A DNA stretch of 8,262 nt, taken from Leptospira perolatii (GTDB lineage: Bacteria; Spirochaetota; Leptospiria; Leptospirales; Leptospiraceae). The stretch is taken from assembly GCF_002811875.1 (NCBI RefSeq), contig NZ_NPDZ01000027.1, positions 1-8,262 on the forward strand, in the 5' to 3' direction. This document shows positions 1-6,680 of the stretch, in pieces; the first letter of the stretch is position 1; every line of letters begins with the position of its first letter. Below the pieces are notes generated by a model. That model did not search any database. It saw only the letters and a program-made list of their open reading frames with translations, and was not told the DNA's origin. The translations under genes were made by a program, and so were the position numbers.

Positions 1-50
1 TGAATCTCGTATCTAAAAACATAATGCATGATCAGGCACAGGTAGGTTAA
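1..50 (+). CDS. 3' end of an upstream gene, possibly cheA (partial)
   Basis: An open frame enters from the window edge (codons from base 3) and stops with TAA at 48-50, seven bases before the cheW start. It gives the C-terminal residues NLVSKNIMHDQAQVG. The stop overlaps the AAGGA ribosome binding site of cheW, as expected for adjacent genes in one operon. Fifteen residues are too few to identify a family. The suggestion of cheA rests only on position: cheA commonly lies next to cheW, and no cheA is found elsewhere in the window. The other two forward frames are closed within the first 25 bases, which supports this one if any gene enters here. Confidence 0.4.
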   Translation, partial: NLVSKNIMHDQAQVG

Positions 51-57
51 GGAATTT

Positions 58-501
58 ATGGCCGAGATTACGGATAAAAAGCAATATCTTTCCTTTTTTC
101 TGGGAGAAGAGATGTACGGAATCTCTTTGGGAGAATGTAAGGAAGTGGATCACAATAAAAGAATATTAAAAGTTCCGCATGCTCCTGATTACGTGGAAGG
201 AATCGTAAACCTGAGAGGGGATCTGGTGACGATTCTAAATTTGAGGTCTTTGTTCGGAAAAGACTTAGGAGAAACTTCTCAAAAATACTCACTCATTCGA
301 TTGAAAGGCAAGAAAGAATCCTTTGCGATACTTTCCGATTCTGTATCGGACATCGTAGAGGTCTCGGATCAAAAGTTGGAGGCCTGTCCTTCTCACCTAA
401 ACGAGAAAGAGAGCAGATTCATTCGGTGTGTGACAGTATTGAAAAGCGGAACGATGATCATATTGAACCAAGAAGAATTACTACATCTAGAGGATGAATA
501 A
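58..501 (+). CDS. cheW: Chemotaxis adaptor protein CheW
   Basis: This 147-residue protein is a single CheW domain of usual length. CheW is a cytoplasmic scaffold that couples chemoreceptor tips to the P5 domain of the CheA kinase. The family signature is clear: an N-terminal strand (YLSFFLGEEMYGISL, residues 10-24), then VPHAPDYVEGIVNLRGDLV (39-57) with the conserved NLRG arginine at residue 53, then a second half with FAILSDSVSDIVEV (89-102) and a C-terminal strand plus helix (IILNQEELL). The ATG at 58 is preceded by AAGGA at 49-53. The receptor gene starts 11 nt after its stop, so the two are almost certainly co-transcribed. No catalytic activity is expected. No fused receiver domain is present, so it is CheW rather than CheV. 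Confidence 0.95.
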   Translation: MAEITDKKQYLSFFLGEEMYGISLGECKEVDHNKRILKVPHAPDYVEGIVNLRGDLVTILNLRSLFGKDLGETSQKYSLIRLKGKKESFAILSDSVSDIVEVSDQKLEACPSHLNEKESRFIRCVTVLKSGTMIILNQEELLHLEDE

Positions 502-512
502 GGTAGAAAAGT

Positions 513-2126
513 ATGTTAGGGTTTGTGTCTCAAAATAAGGAAAAAGAAAACGAAAGAAAACAGATGTCCGTCTCTCTCACCGAACAAGAAAGGGTGATGA
601 AAGAAGGAACTACGCTCGTATCAATGACCGACTTAAAAGGAAAGGTCACATATGCGAATAAGGACTTTTTGGAAATAGCCGGACTTACCGAAGATGAACT
701 AGTCGGTAAACCTCACAACGTTGTCCGCCACCCCGATATACCTAGAAGCGTATTCAAAGACTTTTGGACGACGATCCAGAGCGGGAAGCCTTGGAGAGGA
801 ATCGTCAAAAATAGAGCCAAAAACGGAGACCATTACTGGGTAGATGCGAACGTAGCACCTAGAATGGAAAACGGAAGCATCATCGGTTACATGTCGGTTC
901 GACGTGCTCCTAGCAGACTTCAAGTCGAATCAGCCTCCAAGCTCTACGATGATATTTTGGCTGGAAAGAAAGCTTTAACTCCAACCAACATCAGGAAAAC
1001 TTCTGTACGATTCAAATTAGGAAGCTTCGTTTTTGTTACCGTATTCGGTCTGGCAACGGTAAGTGCGATTAACTATCTGGGAATAGGCCCTCTTTATTCG
1101 TTCGCCGCAGCCGGAGCATTTGCAGTTTTGCAAAGTATTTTAGGTCTTTATTATACAAACTATATATTAAGACCTTTGAAAGAAGCTTCGAACATTACAA
1201 ACAAGATCGCGACAGGCGACCTTTCGGTGAATATTGACCATAACCGAAACGATGAAATCGGAGAGTTACAAAAAGCGATATTGAACATGTTGATTAACAC
1301 TGCGGCATTGATTTCAAGACTGAAAGAAAACGGTGACACTTTATTCTCTTCTTCCAGTGATTTGTCGAGTGCGAGTTTGAATCTTTCTTCCGGAATCGAA
1401 CAGATGTCCCAACAGTCTCAGACCATCGCAGCTGCAGCTACTCAGATGAACCAAAATCTAAACGTAGTTTCCAGCTCGATTGAAGAGATGTCGGTTTCCG
1501 TTGGTGAGGTCGCCAAAAAAGCAGCGGATTCTGCAAAGATCGCTCGCGAGGCAAACTCCACTGCGATTGAGACAAGTGAAGTCGTAAAAGAACTGGGAGA
1601 AAACGCAAAAGAGATCGGAAACGTGATAGAAAGTATCGCGAGTATCGCTGCCCAAACCAAACTGTTAGCGTTGAACGCAGCGATCGAAGCTGCCGGAGCC
1701 GGAGATGCAGGAAAGGGATTTGCTGTGGTAGCTTCTGAAGTAAAAGAGCTAGCTCGCCAGTCTGCTGAATCTTCTGAAGAGATTAAGAGTAAAATTTCTG
1801 CGATCCAAAAGAGTACGGAAAAGGTAATCGACTCAATCGCAAGAATTACCAGCGTAATCGCAGAGGTGAACCAAATCAGCGGAAGCATCGCTTCGGCAGT
1901 GGAAGAGCAATCTATCACTACAAAGGAAATTGCCGCAAACGTAGGACAAACTTCTTTGACTTCGAACGATGTGACTAAAAACATCAATGGTATTTCTACT
2001 GCTTCCCTAGACGGAGCCAAGGATGCCAACAGCGTTTCCAAACTTTCGCAATCCTTGCAGGAGCTTGCAGCAGGTTTGACCACGTTAGTGAACCAATTCA
2101 AAATATCTAATACTGCTAACAAGTAA
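513..2126 (+). CDS. Aer-like PAS-HAMP methyl-accepting chemotaxis protein
   Basis: This 537-residue chemoreceptor resembles the redox/oxygen sensor Aer. An N-terminal PAS domain (about 32-135) carries the Aer-type motif [10 protein letters not shown] (68-77), GKPW (91-94) and [13 protein letters not shown] (97-109). From memory of E. coli Aer, the FAD-related residues R57, H58, D60 and W79 align with R72, H73, D75 and W94. Two hydrophobic segments (about 168-189 and 192-214) form a membrane hairpin with almost no periplasmic loop. A HAMP domain follows (about 218-265), then a long coiled-coil signalling domain whose hairpin tip lies near 379-417 ([17 protein letters not shown]). So sensing is intracellular. 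The protein ends FKISNTANK, without the NWETF-type pentapeptide that tethers CheR/CheB in some receptors. ATG 513 is chosen because AAGGT lies at 500-504; the next Met (codon 18) has no good site. FAD binding is inferred, not proven. Confidence 0.93.
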   Translation: MLGFVSQNKEKENERKQMSVSLTEQERVMKEGTTLVSMTDLKGKVTYANKDFLEIAGLTEDELVGKPHNVVRHPDIPRSVFKDFWTTIQSGKPWRGIVKNRAKNGDHYWVDANVAPRMENGSIIGYMSVRRAPSRLQVESASKLYDDILAGKKALTPTNIRKTSVRFKLGSFVFVTVFGLATVSAINYLGIGPLYSFAAAGAFAVLQSILGLYYTNYILRPLKEASNITNKIATGDLSVNIDHNRNDEIGELQKAILNMLINTAALISRLKENGDTLFSSSSDLSSASLNLSSGIEQMSQQSQTIAAAATQMNQNLNVVSSSIEEMSVSVGEVAKKAADSAKIAREANSTAIETSEVVKELGENAKEIGNVIESIASIAAQTKLLALNAAIEAAGAGDAGKGFAVVASEVKELARQSAESSEEIKSKISAIQKSTEKVIDSIARITSVIAEVNQISGSIASAVEEQSITTKEIAANVGQTSLTSNDVTKNINGISTASLDGAKDANSVSKLSQSLQELAAGLTTLVNQFKISNTANK

Positions 2127-2138
2127 AAGGTATAAAGA

Positions 2139-3236
2139 ATGCAGGCTCAATTTAAAAGCGCCACCGCGAAGCGTAAAGTTTCTGTCTTCGTGGTGGATGA
2201 TTCCTTAGTGTACCGCAATTTGCTCCGAAGTGCATTGACGCAGGACCCGGAAATTGAATTTTTGGGAACTGCGATCGACGGAAAATTTGCGTTGCCTAAA
2301 ATCGCTCAACTGAAACCGGACATCGTTATTCTTGATGTAGAAATGCCCGAGTTGGATGGAATCCAAACTCTCGCCGAAATCAAGAAGCGATTTCCGGAAA
2401 CAAAAGTGATCATGCTCAGTGCCCTAACGATAGAGGGAGCCAAGATCACTTTAAAGGCGCTGGAGATGGGGGCGATCGACTTTGTCCCCAAACCCAGTGC
2501 AGATGGAAGCGGTGTGGAAGGAGTCGGAGAGGCTCTCGTATCGCTTACCGCAAAGATTAAAGAATTACAAAATCATGAAAGAATAATATCGATTCAAGAA
2601 ACTGCTCCACCACCACCTAAGGTTTCGGGGGTCGCCAGAAAGTTAGATAATCAATTTAGACTTTGTGCAATCGGAATCTCCACGGGAGGACCAATCGCAC
2701 TGAGGCAGTTATTTTCAGGCATACCTTACGGTTTCGAAGGAACCATTGTAGTCGCTCAGCACATGCCACCATTATTCACAAATTATCTCGCCGAGAGTTT
2801 GTCTCAAGCATCCAATATCACCGTAAAAGAAGCCGAGGACGGTGAGGTTCTTAAAAAGGGAGTAGCGTATATTGCTCCGGGTGGAAAGCAATTGGAAGTA
2901 ATTCACGATTCCGAAGGCCCTAAAGCTAAAGTTTTTTCTGGTCCTCCTGCGGAACTATGTAAACCATCCGTGAACATACTATTCCATTCCCTTGCCCGGA
3001 GCTTTCCTAGGGAGACAATCGGTGTGATCATGACTGGCATGGGTGAGGACGGGTACCTGGGTTTGAAAGAACTGAGGGAAAATGGCGCCTATCTGCTCGC
3101 ACAAAACCAGGAATCCTGCACGGTCTATGGGATGCCGAACCGGCCTACAAAAGAAGGATTGATAAACGAAGTATTAAACGTAGAAAAACTTGCAGAAAGA
3201 ATCACACAGTTATTCCAGAGGTCAGGTAAGAAATGA
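2139..3236 (+). CDS. cheB: Chemotaxis protein-glutamate methylesterase/glutamine deamidase CheB
   Basis: This 365-residue two-domain CheB of normal length removes methyl groups from receptor glutamates (and may deamidate glutamines) when phosphorylated by CheA. The receiver domain (about 13-140) has the acidic pair D20/D21, phosphoacceptor D66 (ILDVEMP), S94 and K118 (FVPKP). A linker with a run of four prolines (157-160) leads to the esterase domain (about 173-360). Its catalytic triad is visible: S181 in GISTGGP, H208 in AQHMPP and D304 in TGMGEDG. No key residue is missing. The start ATG follows AAAGG at 2126-2130, which overlaps the end of the receptor stop codon. The last four bases overlap the cheR start (ATGA), suggesting translational coupling of the two antagonistic receptor-modifying enzymes. 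Confidence 0.97.
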   Translation: MQAQFKSATAKRKVSVFVVDDSLVYRNLLRSALTQDPEIEFLGTAIDGKFALPKIAQLKPDIVILDVEMPELDGIQTLAEIKKRFPETKVIMLSALTIEGAKITLKALEMGAIDFVPKPSADGSGVEGVGEALVSLTAKIKELQNHERIISIQETAPPPPKVSGVARKLDNQFRLCAIGISTGGPIALRQLFSGIPYGFEGTIVVAQHMPPLFTNYLAESLSQASNITVKEAEDGEVLKKGVAYIAPGGKQLEVIHDSEGPKAKVFSGPPAELCKPSVNILFHSLARSFPRETIGVIMTGMGEDGYLGLKELRENGAYLLAQNQESCTVYGMPNRPTKEGLINEVLNVEKLAERITQLFQRSGKK

Positions 3237-4090
3237 ACGAAGCCACTTCCGAATTAATGGAAGCGATCAAACAAGCGACCGGTCTTTCTTTGACAGAAGA
3301 GAAAACCTATCTTTTGGAAAGCCGCCTATCCGACTTGATGTCAGACTACAACCTCTCCGATTTTCGCGAGTTGTCAGATAAATTCAAAAACAGCTCCGAC
3401 ATAGACTTTAGAGAAAAGGTAATAGAAAGAGTAACTACACACGAAACAAAATTCTTCCGTGATGAAAGCATTTTCGGTGCCCTACTAGAAAGGATTTTAC
3501 CAGAGATTCTGGAAAGAAAGCGTGAAAAGTTTCCGAATCAAGACAATCATATCATCAAGATTTGGTCCGCAGCCTGTTCTACAGGACAGGAACCTTATTC
3601 AGTCGCTATGGCGATTCGTGACAAGCTTCCTCATATATTTAAGAATATTAGAATATTAGCAACAGATATCGCCAAGGAAACCATTGAAAAGGCAAAATTA
3701 GGAATTTACTCTACCTTTGAATTAGGCAGAGGGCTTACTGATTACCACTTGGAAAAATATTTCGATCCTTATGAACCTGGCATACTCAAGGTTCAGGATG
3801 AAATCAAATCAGTCGTAGAGTTCAAACAGCACAACCTGATAGCAGACCCGTTCCCGACCGGTTTTGATTTGATACTTTGTAGAAATGTATCTTATTACTT
3901 CGATAGCAGCGAAAGAAAAAGATTATTTGAAAAAATTGAAAAGGCTTTGAACCAGGATAGTTTTTTAATTCTGGGATCTGCAGAGTCTATTGCGGAATAT
4001 TCCAATAACTTCATTATCCGAGAATTCGGACTTTGTCGTTTCTATGAATTAAATTCGTCGAATTTCACATTGTTTTTAAAAGGAGCATAA
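3233..4090 (+). CDS. cheR: Chemotaxis protein methyltransferase CheR
   Basis: This 285-residue CheR transfers methyl groups from S-adenosylmethionine to receptor glutamates, opposing CheB. A helical N-terminal domain (about 1-75) ends in VTTHETKFFRD (67-77), the counterpart of the usual T-N-E-T-x-F-F-R motif, with His in place of Asn. The SAM-binding domain shows IWSAACSTGQEPYS (110-123), ILATDI (141-146, acidic D145) and LILCRNVSYYF (213-223). The family form of these is usually SAGCSTGEEPYS and CRNVLIYF, so this copy is slightly divergent but looks intact. No TPR extension is present. The ATG overlaps the cheB stop by 4 bp and has AGG at 3224-3226. Its stop is 1 nt from cheY. How it docks on the receptor is unclear, because the neighbouring receptor lacks the C-terminal pentapeptide. 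Confidence 0.95.
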   Translation: MNEATSELMEAIKQATGLSLTEEKTYLLESRLSDLMSDYNLSDFRELSDKFKNSSDIDFREKVIERVTTHETKFFRDESIFGALLERILPEILERKREKFPNQDNHIIKIWSAACSTGQEPYSVAMAIRDKLPHIFKNIRILATDIAKETIEKAKLGIYSTFELGRGLTDYHLEKYFDPYEPGILKVQDEIKSVVEFKQHNLIADPFPTGFDLILCRNVSYYFDSSERKRLFEKIEKALNQDSFLILGSAESIAEYSNNFIIREFGLCRFYELNSSNFTLFLKGA

Positions 4091-4091
4091 C

Positions 4092-4454
4092 ATGCGGGCA
4101 AGGGTATTGGCAGTCGATGACTCTGCGACTATGAGAAGCTTAGTCCAGCAAACGCTGGGAATGGGGGGATATGACGTTGTCCTTGCATCGGACGGGAAAG
4201 AAGGGATAGAAAAATTCGGAGCCGATTCAGTAGACTTAGTGATTACAGATATCAATATGCCCATTATGGATGGAATCTCCTTCATTAAAGAAGTGAGAAA
4301 AATAAATCTAGAAATTCCCATACTTACACTTACGACCGAATCAGAAGATGGGATGAAACAAAAGGGAGCAGAGGCAGGAGCAAACGGTTGGATTATAAAG
4401 CCATTTCGCCCAGCTCAATTTTTAGATATCATCAAGCAGATATTGCAAAAATAA
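4092..4454 (+). CDS. cheY: Single-domain chemotaxis response regulator CheY
   Basis: This 120-residue stand-alone receiver is the likely output of the operon: CheA-phosphorylated CheY binds the flagellar switch. Visible residues are the acidic pair D9/D10 (AVDDSATMR), phosphoacceptor D53 (ITDINMP), switch Thr T81 (LTLTTES) and K103 (GWIIKPF). W100 stands where E. coli CheY has Tyr106, which is common in CheY proteins outside enteric bacteria. There is no output domain. Translation should be efficient: AAAGGAG at 4079-4085 sits inside the end of cheR, six bases from the ATG, and only one base separates the two genes. It is the last gene of the operon, followed by a hairpin. A role in a non-flagellar pathway cannot be excluded from sequence alone. 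Confidence 0.95.
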   Translation: MRARVLAVDDSATMRSLVQQTLGMGGYDVVLASDGKEGIEKFGADSVDLVITDINMPIMDGISFIKEVRKINLEIPILTLTTESEDGMKQKGAEAGANGWIIKPFRPAQFLDIIKQILQK

Positions 4455-4496
4455 AAGAAATGGCAACGCACTGTTTGTGGTTGCCAATATCTTTTT
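4450..4496. terminator. Probable bidirectional terminator between cheY and the convergent small gene
   Basis: TGGCAAC (4461-4467) pairs perfectly with GTTGCCA (4480-4486). CAC/GTG (4469-4471 with 4477-4479) extends the stem past a one-base bulge, leaving a five-base loop. On the plus strand a T5 run follows after five bases (4492-4496). On the minus strand the stem is followed at once by a T-rich stretch (complement of 4451-4460). The position between two converging genes fits a shared terminator. The fit looks better for the minus-strand transcript. Confidence 0.6.
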
Positions 4497-4537
4497 ACAA
4501 ATAAACCGAGTGGGTCTTTTTATTGGAAGTTCCCGAC

Positions 4538-4858
4538 TTAAGCAGCAGACTTCTTGGCAGTTTTTGCTGGAGCCTCTGAAGCAGGTAGGCTAGTCGATTT
4601 TTTTACGATTTCATCGAATTTAGAACGCACAGATTCGTAACTCTTTTCTGCGGAGGAAGAGATCTCTTTAATCTCCGTAGATACTTTATTGAACAACTCT
4701 CTTGCTTTTTTGGCAGGTTCTGAGTTATCTGCGGCTCCTTTTGTGATCAGATTTTGGTAAGTTTGAGATATCTCTCCTTTTGCTTTGTTCAATGCCTCCG
4801 ACGTAGTCATTAGTATTCCTAAGCACGCATTTACCGCGTCCACCAGTTGTTTTTCCAT
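4538..4858 (-). CDS. Small phasin-like helical protein with Lys/Ala-rich tail
   Basis: This 106-residue protein has no signal peptide or membrane segment. It looks almost wholly helical: an amphipathic N-terminal helix (MEKQLVDAVNACLGILMTT), a charged helical body (KAKGEIS...KKARELFNKVSTEIKEISS, about 25-86) and a short Ala/Lys/Pro tail ending AKTAKKSAA. This layout is that of small phasin-family or PhaF/PhaI-like proteins, which coat polyhydroxyalkanoate granules and whose basic tails can contact DNA. The assignment is by architecture only, and other small coiled-coil proteins would look similar. On its own strand AAGG (plus-strand CCTT, 4868-4871) lies 9 nt before the ATG, and a sigma70-like promoter lies upstream. 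It converges on cheY and is not part of the che operon. No PHA synthase gene is visible in the window. Confidence 0.7.
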   Translation of the reverse strand: MEKQLVDAVNACLGILMTTSEALNKAKGEISQTYQNLITKGAADNSEPAKKARELFNKVSTEIKEISSSAEKSYESVRSKFDEIVKKSTSLPASEAPAKTAKKSAA

Positions 4859-5369
4859 AGTGAATTACCTTGCAAAAAATTTTCATTTCTTCTATCCAGA
4901 TTATTAAGGAAGTCAATAAAATTAAGAAAATTTAATGAATAAAGTTGCGTATTTTTGTTTATGTCTCCTTTATTAAAATGGAATATTACAATTTTGTTTT
5001 GCACCATTGCTTACATGCCGATCCGATGAAAAGCGACGCAAATTGTTCAGTATTCGGGCATCGGAAGTATTTCCTGAAGAAAAGTCATAGATTGGGCGAC
5101 TAAGACTCATGATTCGATATTCGATTGGATCTAAATTATTTACGTGTAAACTAATAATGTAAGACAGTAGTAACAAAGACTAGTTGATGCACTTAATAGA
5201 AGCTTTCGGAATGCTACCTTTTATAACATTCATTACAGTTGAAGGTGAGGCTAGAACACTGAAAAAGAGCGGCAATTCAGGTGTTAGTTGCTAGATAAGC
5301 CCTTGTCTTTTCGAAAGCATTAACGTGGAAAGGAATTGCTAGTACTTATTTTCGATAGAGAATAACTGT
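4859..5369. other. Gene-poor intergenic stretch of about 510 bp
   Basis: The stretch lies between two divergent genes, the phasin-like gene (minus) and the GAF kinase (plus). The first 80 bases hold the phasin-gene leader and promoter. The remainder shows no convincing gene. Short open frames exist (plus 4978-5103, 41 codons; plus 5187-5294, 35 codons; minus 4973-5176, TTG start), but none has a ribosome binding site or a recognisable protein. Minor structure includes a tandem ATTCGAT near 5113-5126, an inverted pair GCAATTC/GAATTGC (about 5272-5278 and 5332-5338) and an attC-like element at 5222-5289. No tRNA or known riboswitch fold was recognised. The kinase promoter should lie here, but I could not pick one out with confidence. 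Confidence 0.5.
4889..4916 (-). promoter_or_regulatory. Candidate sigma70-type promoter of the phasin-like gene
   Basis: Read on the minus strand, TTGACT (plus 4911-4916, five of six matches to TTGACA) is followed 16 bases later by TAGAAG (plus 4889-4894, four of six matches to TATAAT). An AT-rich tract lies upstream (plus 4917-4940). The implied transcript starts about 25 bases before the ribosome binding site at 4868-4871. This is a pattern match only. Confidence 0.35.
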
Positions 5370-6680
5370 GTGAGCAAATTTTCGGTAGATACCAAATTGA
5401 TTTTTCCTAACGAAGAATTAAACGGTGAAGCAGAGACAACAAGAATTCTGCTTCGGAACATATCCGTACTTGAACTTTTGCAGCAAATATCAAGTGCTGC
5501 AAACGAGTCTACGGATCTGGAAGCATTATTGCAGTTTGCGATAGATAGAATTTGCGTCATCACGAACTGGAAATTAGCTAATGTATATCTTTGGTCAGAC
5601 CAAAAAAAACGCCTGGAAATCTCACCGATTTGGTTCTCACAGGAAAATGCATCTCTCAAAAGTTTTCGAAAGTATATAGAAGAGACATTTTACCAAACGA
5701 GTCTTGCTCCGCAAGTATTGCGCGAAAAAAAGGCGATATGGCTCGATCCCCTTAATGAAAACCTGGAAGAAAGAGTAAGAAATCTAGCGGAGAAAGCTGG
5801 AGTCAATTCAGCCTTTGCATCTCCCATTTGGAACCGAGATAAAGTCATTGGAGTTTTAGAATTTTATTGCAACCCCGCAGATATGACTCCTACGTTTTTG
5901 GAAGCACTTGCAAATATCGGTTCTCAAATCGGAAGGGTATTCGAAAGAAGCGAGGCGGAAAACTATTTAAGAAAATCTCAAGAACAATTGAGAGCTTTAT
6001 CGGCTAGACTCCAGGAAGTCCGAGAAGAAGAAAGAGTAATGATTTCGAGAGAAATACACGACGAACTTGGGCAAATCTTGACTGTCTTGAAAATCGATAC
6101 ATCATTACTGAAATATAATATACTTAAAGGAACTTCTGAGCATAAAGAGTCAGGCAAAAAGCTCGCACTTGAGACGGATTTAGATTCTATGCTAAATTTA
6201 ATAGAGTCTGCGATTAAATCGGTGCAGAGAATCGCGACCCAATTAAGGCCCATGATTCTGGACGAGTTAGGATTGATCGAAGCAATCGAATGGTATACAG
6301 AGGAATTCCAAAAGCGTACCGGAATAAATTGCAGTATCCACAAATCCTGGAATGATTCGGCTCCTCTTTCCCAAGAGCATTCAGTCGCATTGTTTCGCGT
6401 TTTCCAAGAAACTCTTACGAATATAGCAAGACACTCTAAAGCTGAGAAAGCAGAAATCTACTTAGAACAAACGGATATTCATGTTACATTAACAGTCATT
6501 GATAACGGAATTGGAATTTCTTCAGAAAAACTTTATGATTCGAAATCGCTCGGCCTGATCGGCATGCAAGAAAGGGCAATCGTACTAGGTGGTGACGTTC
6601 AAATCCAGGGCGGCAATGGTACTAAAATTCGCGTTAGAATTCCAAAGAATCCCCGAAATGGGAAAGGAGGTGTTATATGA
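5370..6680 (+). CDS. Cytoplasmic GAF-domain sensor histidine kinase (NarX/DegS, HisKA_3 type)
   Basis: This 436-residue kinase probably autophosphorylates and passes phosphate to the regulator encoded next. No signal peptide or membrane segment is visible, so it is likely soluble. A GAF domain spans about 36-192 (WKLANVYLWSD, then IWLDPL, AFASPIWNRDKVIGVLEFY). A coiled coil leads to a HisKA_3 dimerisation domain with the motif EVREEERVMISREIHDELGQ, phospho-acceptor H230. The ATPase domain has N351 (ETLTNIARHS), D378 (DNGIGIS), the GLIGMQERA loop (395-403) and GTKIRVRIP. All catalytic boxes look intact. The ligand of the GAF domain is unknown, and I see no motif that fixes it. The GTG at 5370 is the only start available after an in-frame stop at 5340. 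Its ribosome binding site (AGAGAA, 5357-5362) is weak. It overlaps the regulator gene by 4 bp. Confidence 0.92.
   Translation: MSKFSVDTKLIFPNEELNGEAETTRILLRNISVLELLQQISSAANESTDLEALLQFAIDRICVITNWKLANVYLWSDQKKRLEISPIWFSQENASLKSFRKYIEETFYQTSLAPQVLREKKAIWLDPLNENLEERVRNLAEKAGVNSAFASPIWNRDKVIGVLEFYCNPADMTPTFLEALANIGSQIGRVFERSEAENYLRKSQEQLRALSARLQEVREEERVMISREIHDELGQILTVLKIDTSLLKYNILKGTSEHKESGKKLALETDLDSMLNLIESAIKSVQRIATQLRPMILDELGLIEAIEWYTEEFQKRTGINCSIHKSWNDSAPLSQEHSVALFRVFQETLTNIARHSKAEKAEIYLEQTDIHVTLTVIDNGIGISSEKLYDSKSLGLIGMQERAIVLGGDVQIQGGNGTKIRVRIPKNPRNGKGGVI
6663..6672 (+). promoter_or_regulatory. Very strong Shine-Dalgarno of the response regulator, inside the kinase gene
   Basis: AAAGGAGGTG is an essentially full match to the anti-Shine-Dalgarno region. 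The AGGAGG core (6665-6670) lies six bases before the ATG at 6677. It sits in the last codons of the kinase, whose own GTG start has only a weak site. The regulator is therefore probably made in excess of the kinase. Confidence 0.8.

Noticed and set aside
1442..2122. Long minus-strand open frame (226 codons) antisense to the receptor signalling domain
   Set aside because: It mirrors the codon pattern of the Ala/Ser/Glu-rich coiled coil on the plus strand, has low-complexity composition and no recognisable domain. The plus-strand gene is certain.
4508..4547. Second possible hairpin (AAGT/ACTT, and ACC/GGT followed by TTTTT at 4517-4521) after the cheY terminator
   Set aside because: Stems of only 3-4 bp are too weak; the hairpin at 4461-4486 explains termination better.
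4978..5103. Plus-strand short frame MEYYNFVLHHCLHADPMKSD... (41 codons)
   Set aside because: There is no Shine-Dalgarno before the ATG, and the His/Cys-rich start does not match a known metal-binding motif. Kept only as part of the unexplained gap.
4973..5176. Minus-strand open frame of 67 codons in the intergenic gap
   Set aside because: It begins with TTG, has no clear ribosome binding site, and the product shows no domain or compositional sign of a real protein.
5187..5294. Plus-strand short frame MHLIEAFGMLPFITFITVEG... (35 codons)
   Set aside because: A hydrophobic start might suggest a small membrane peptide, but no ribosome binding site precedes it and its 3' end overlaps the attC-like sequence.
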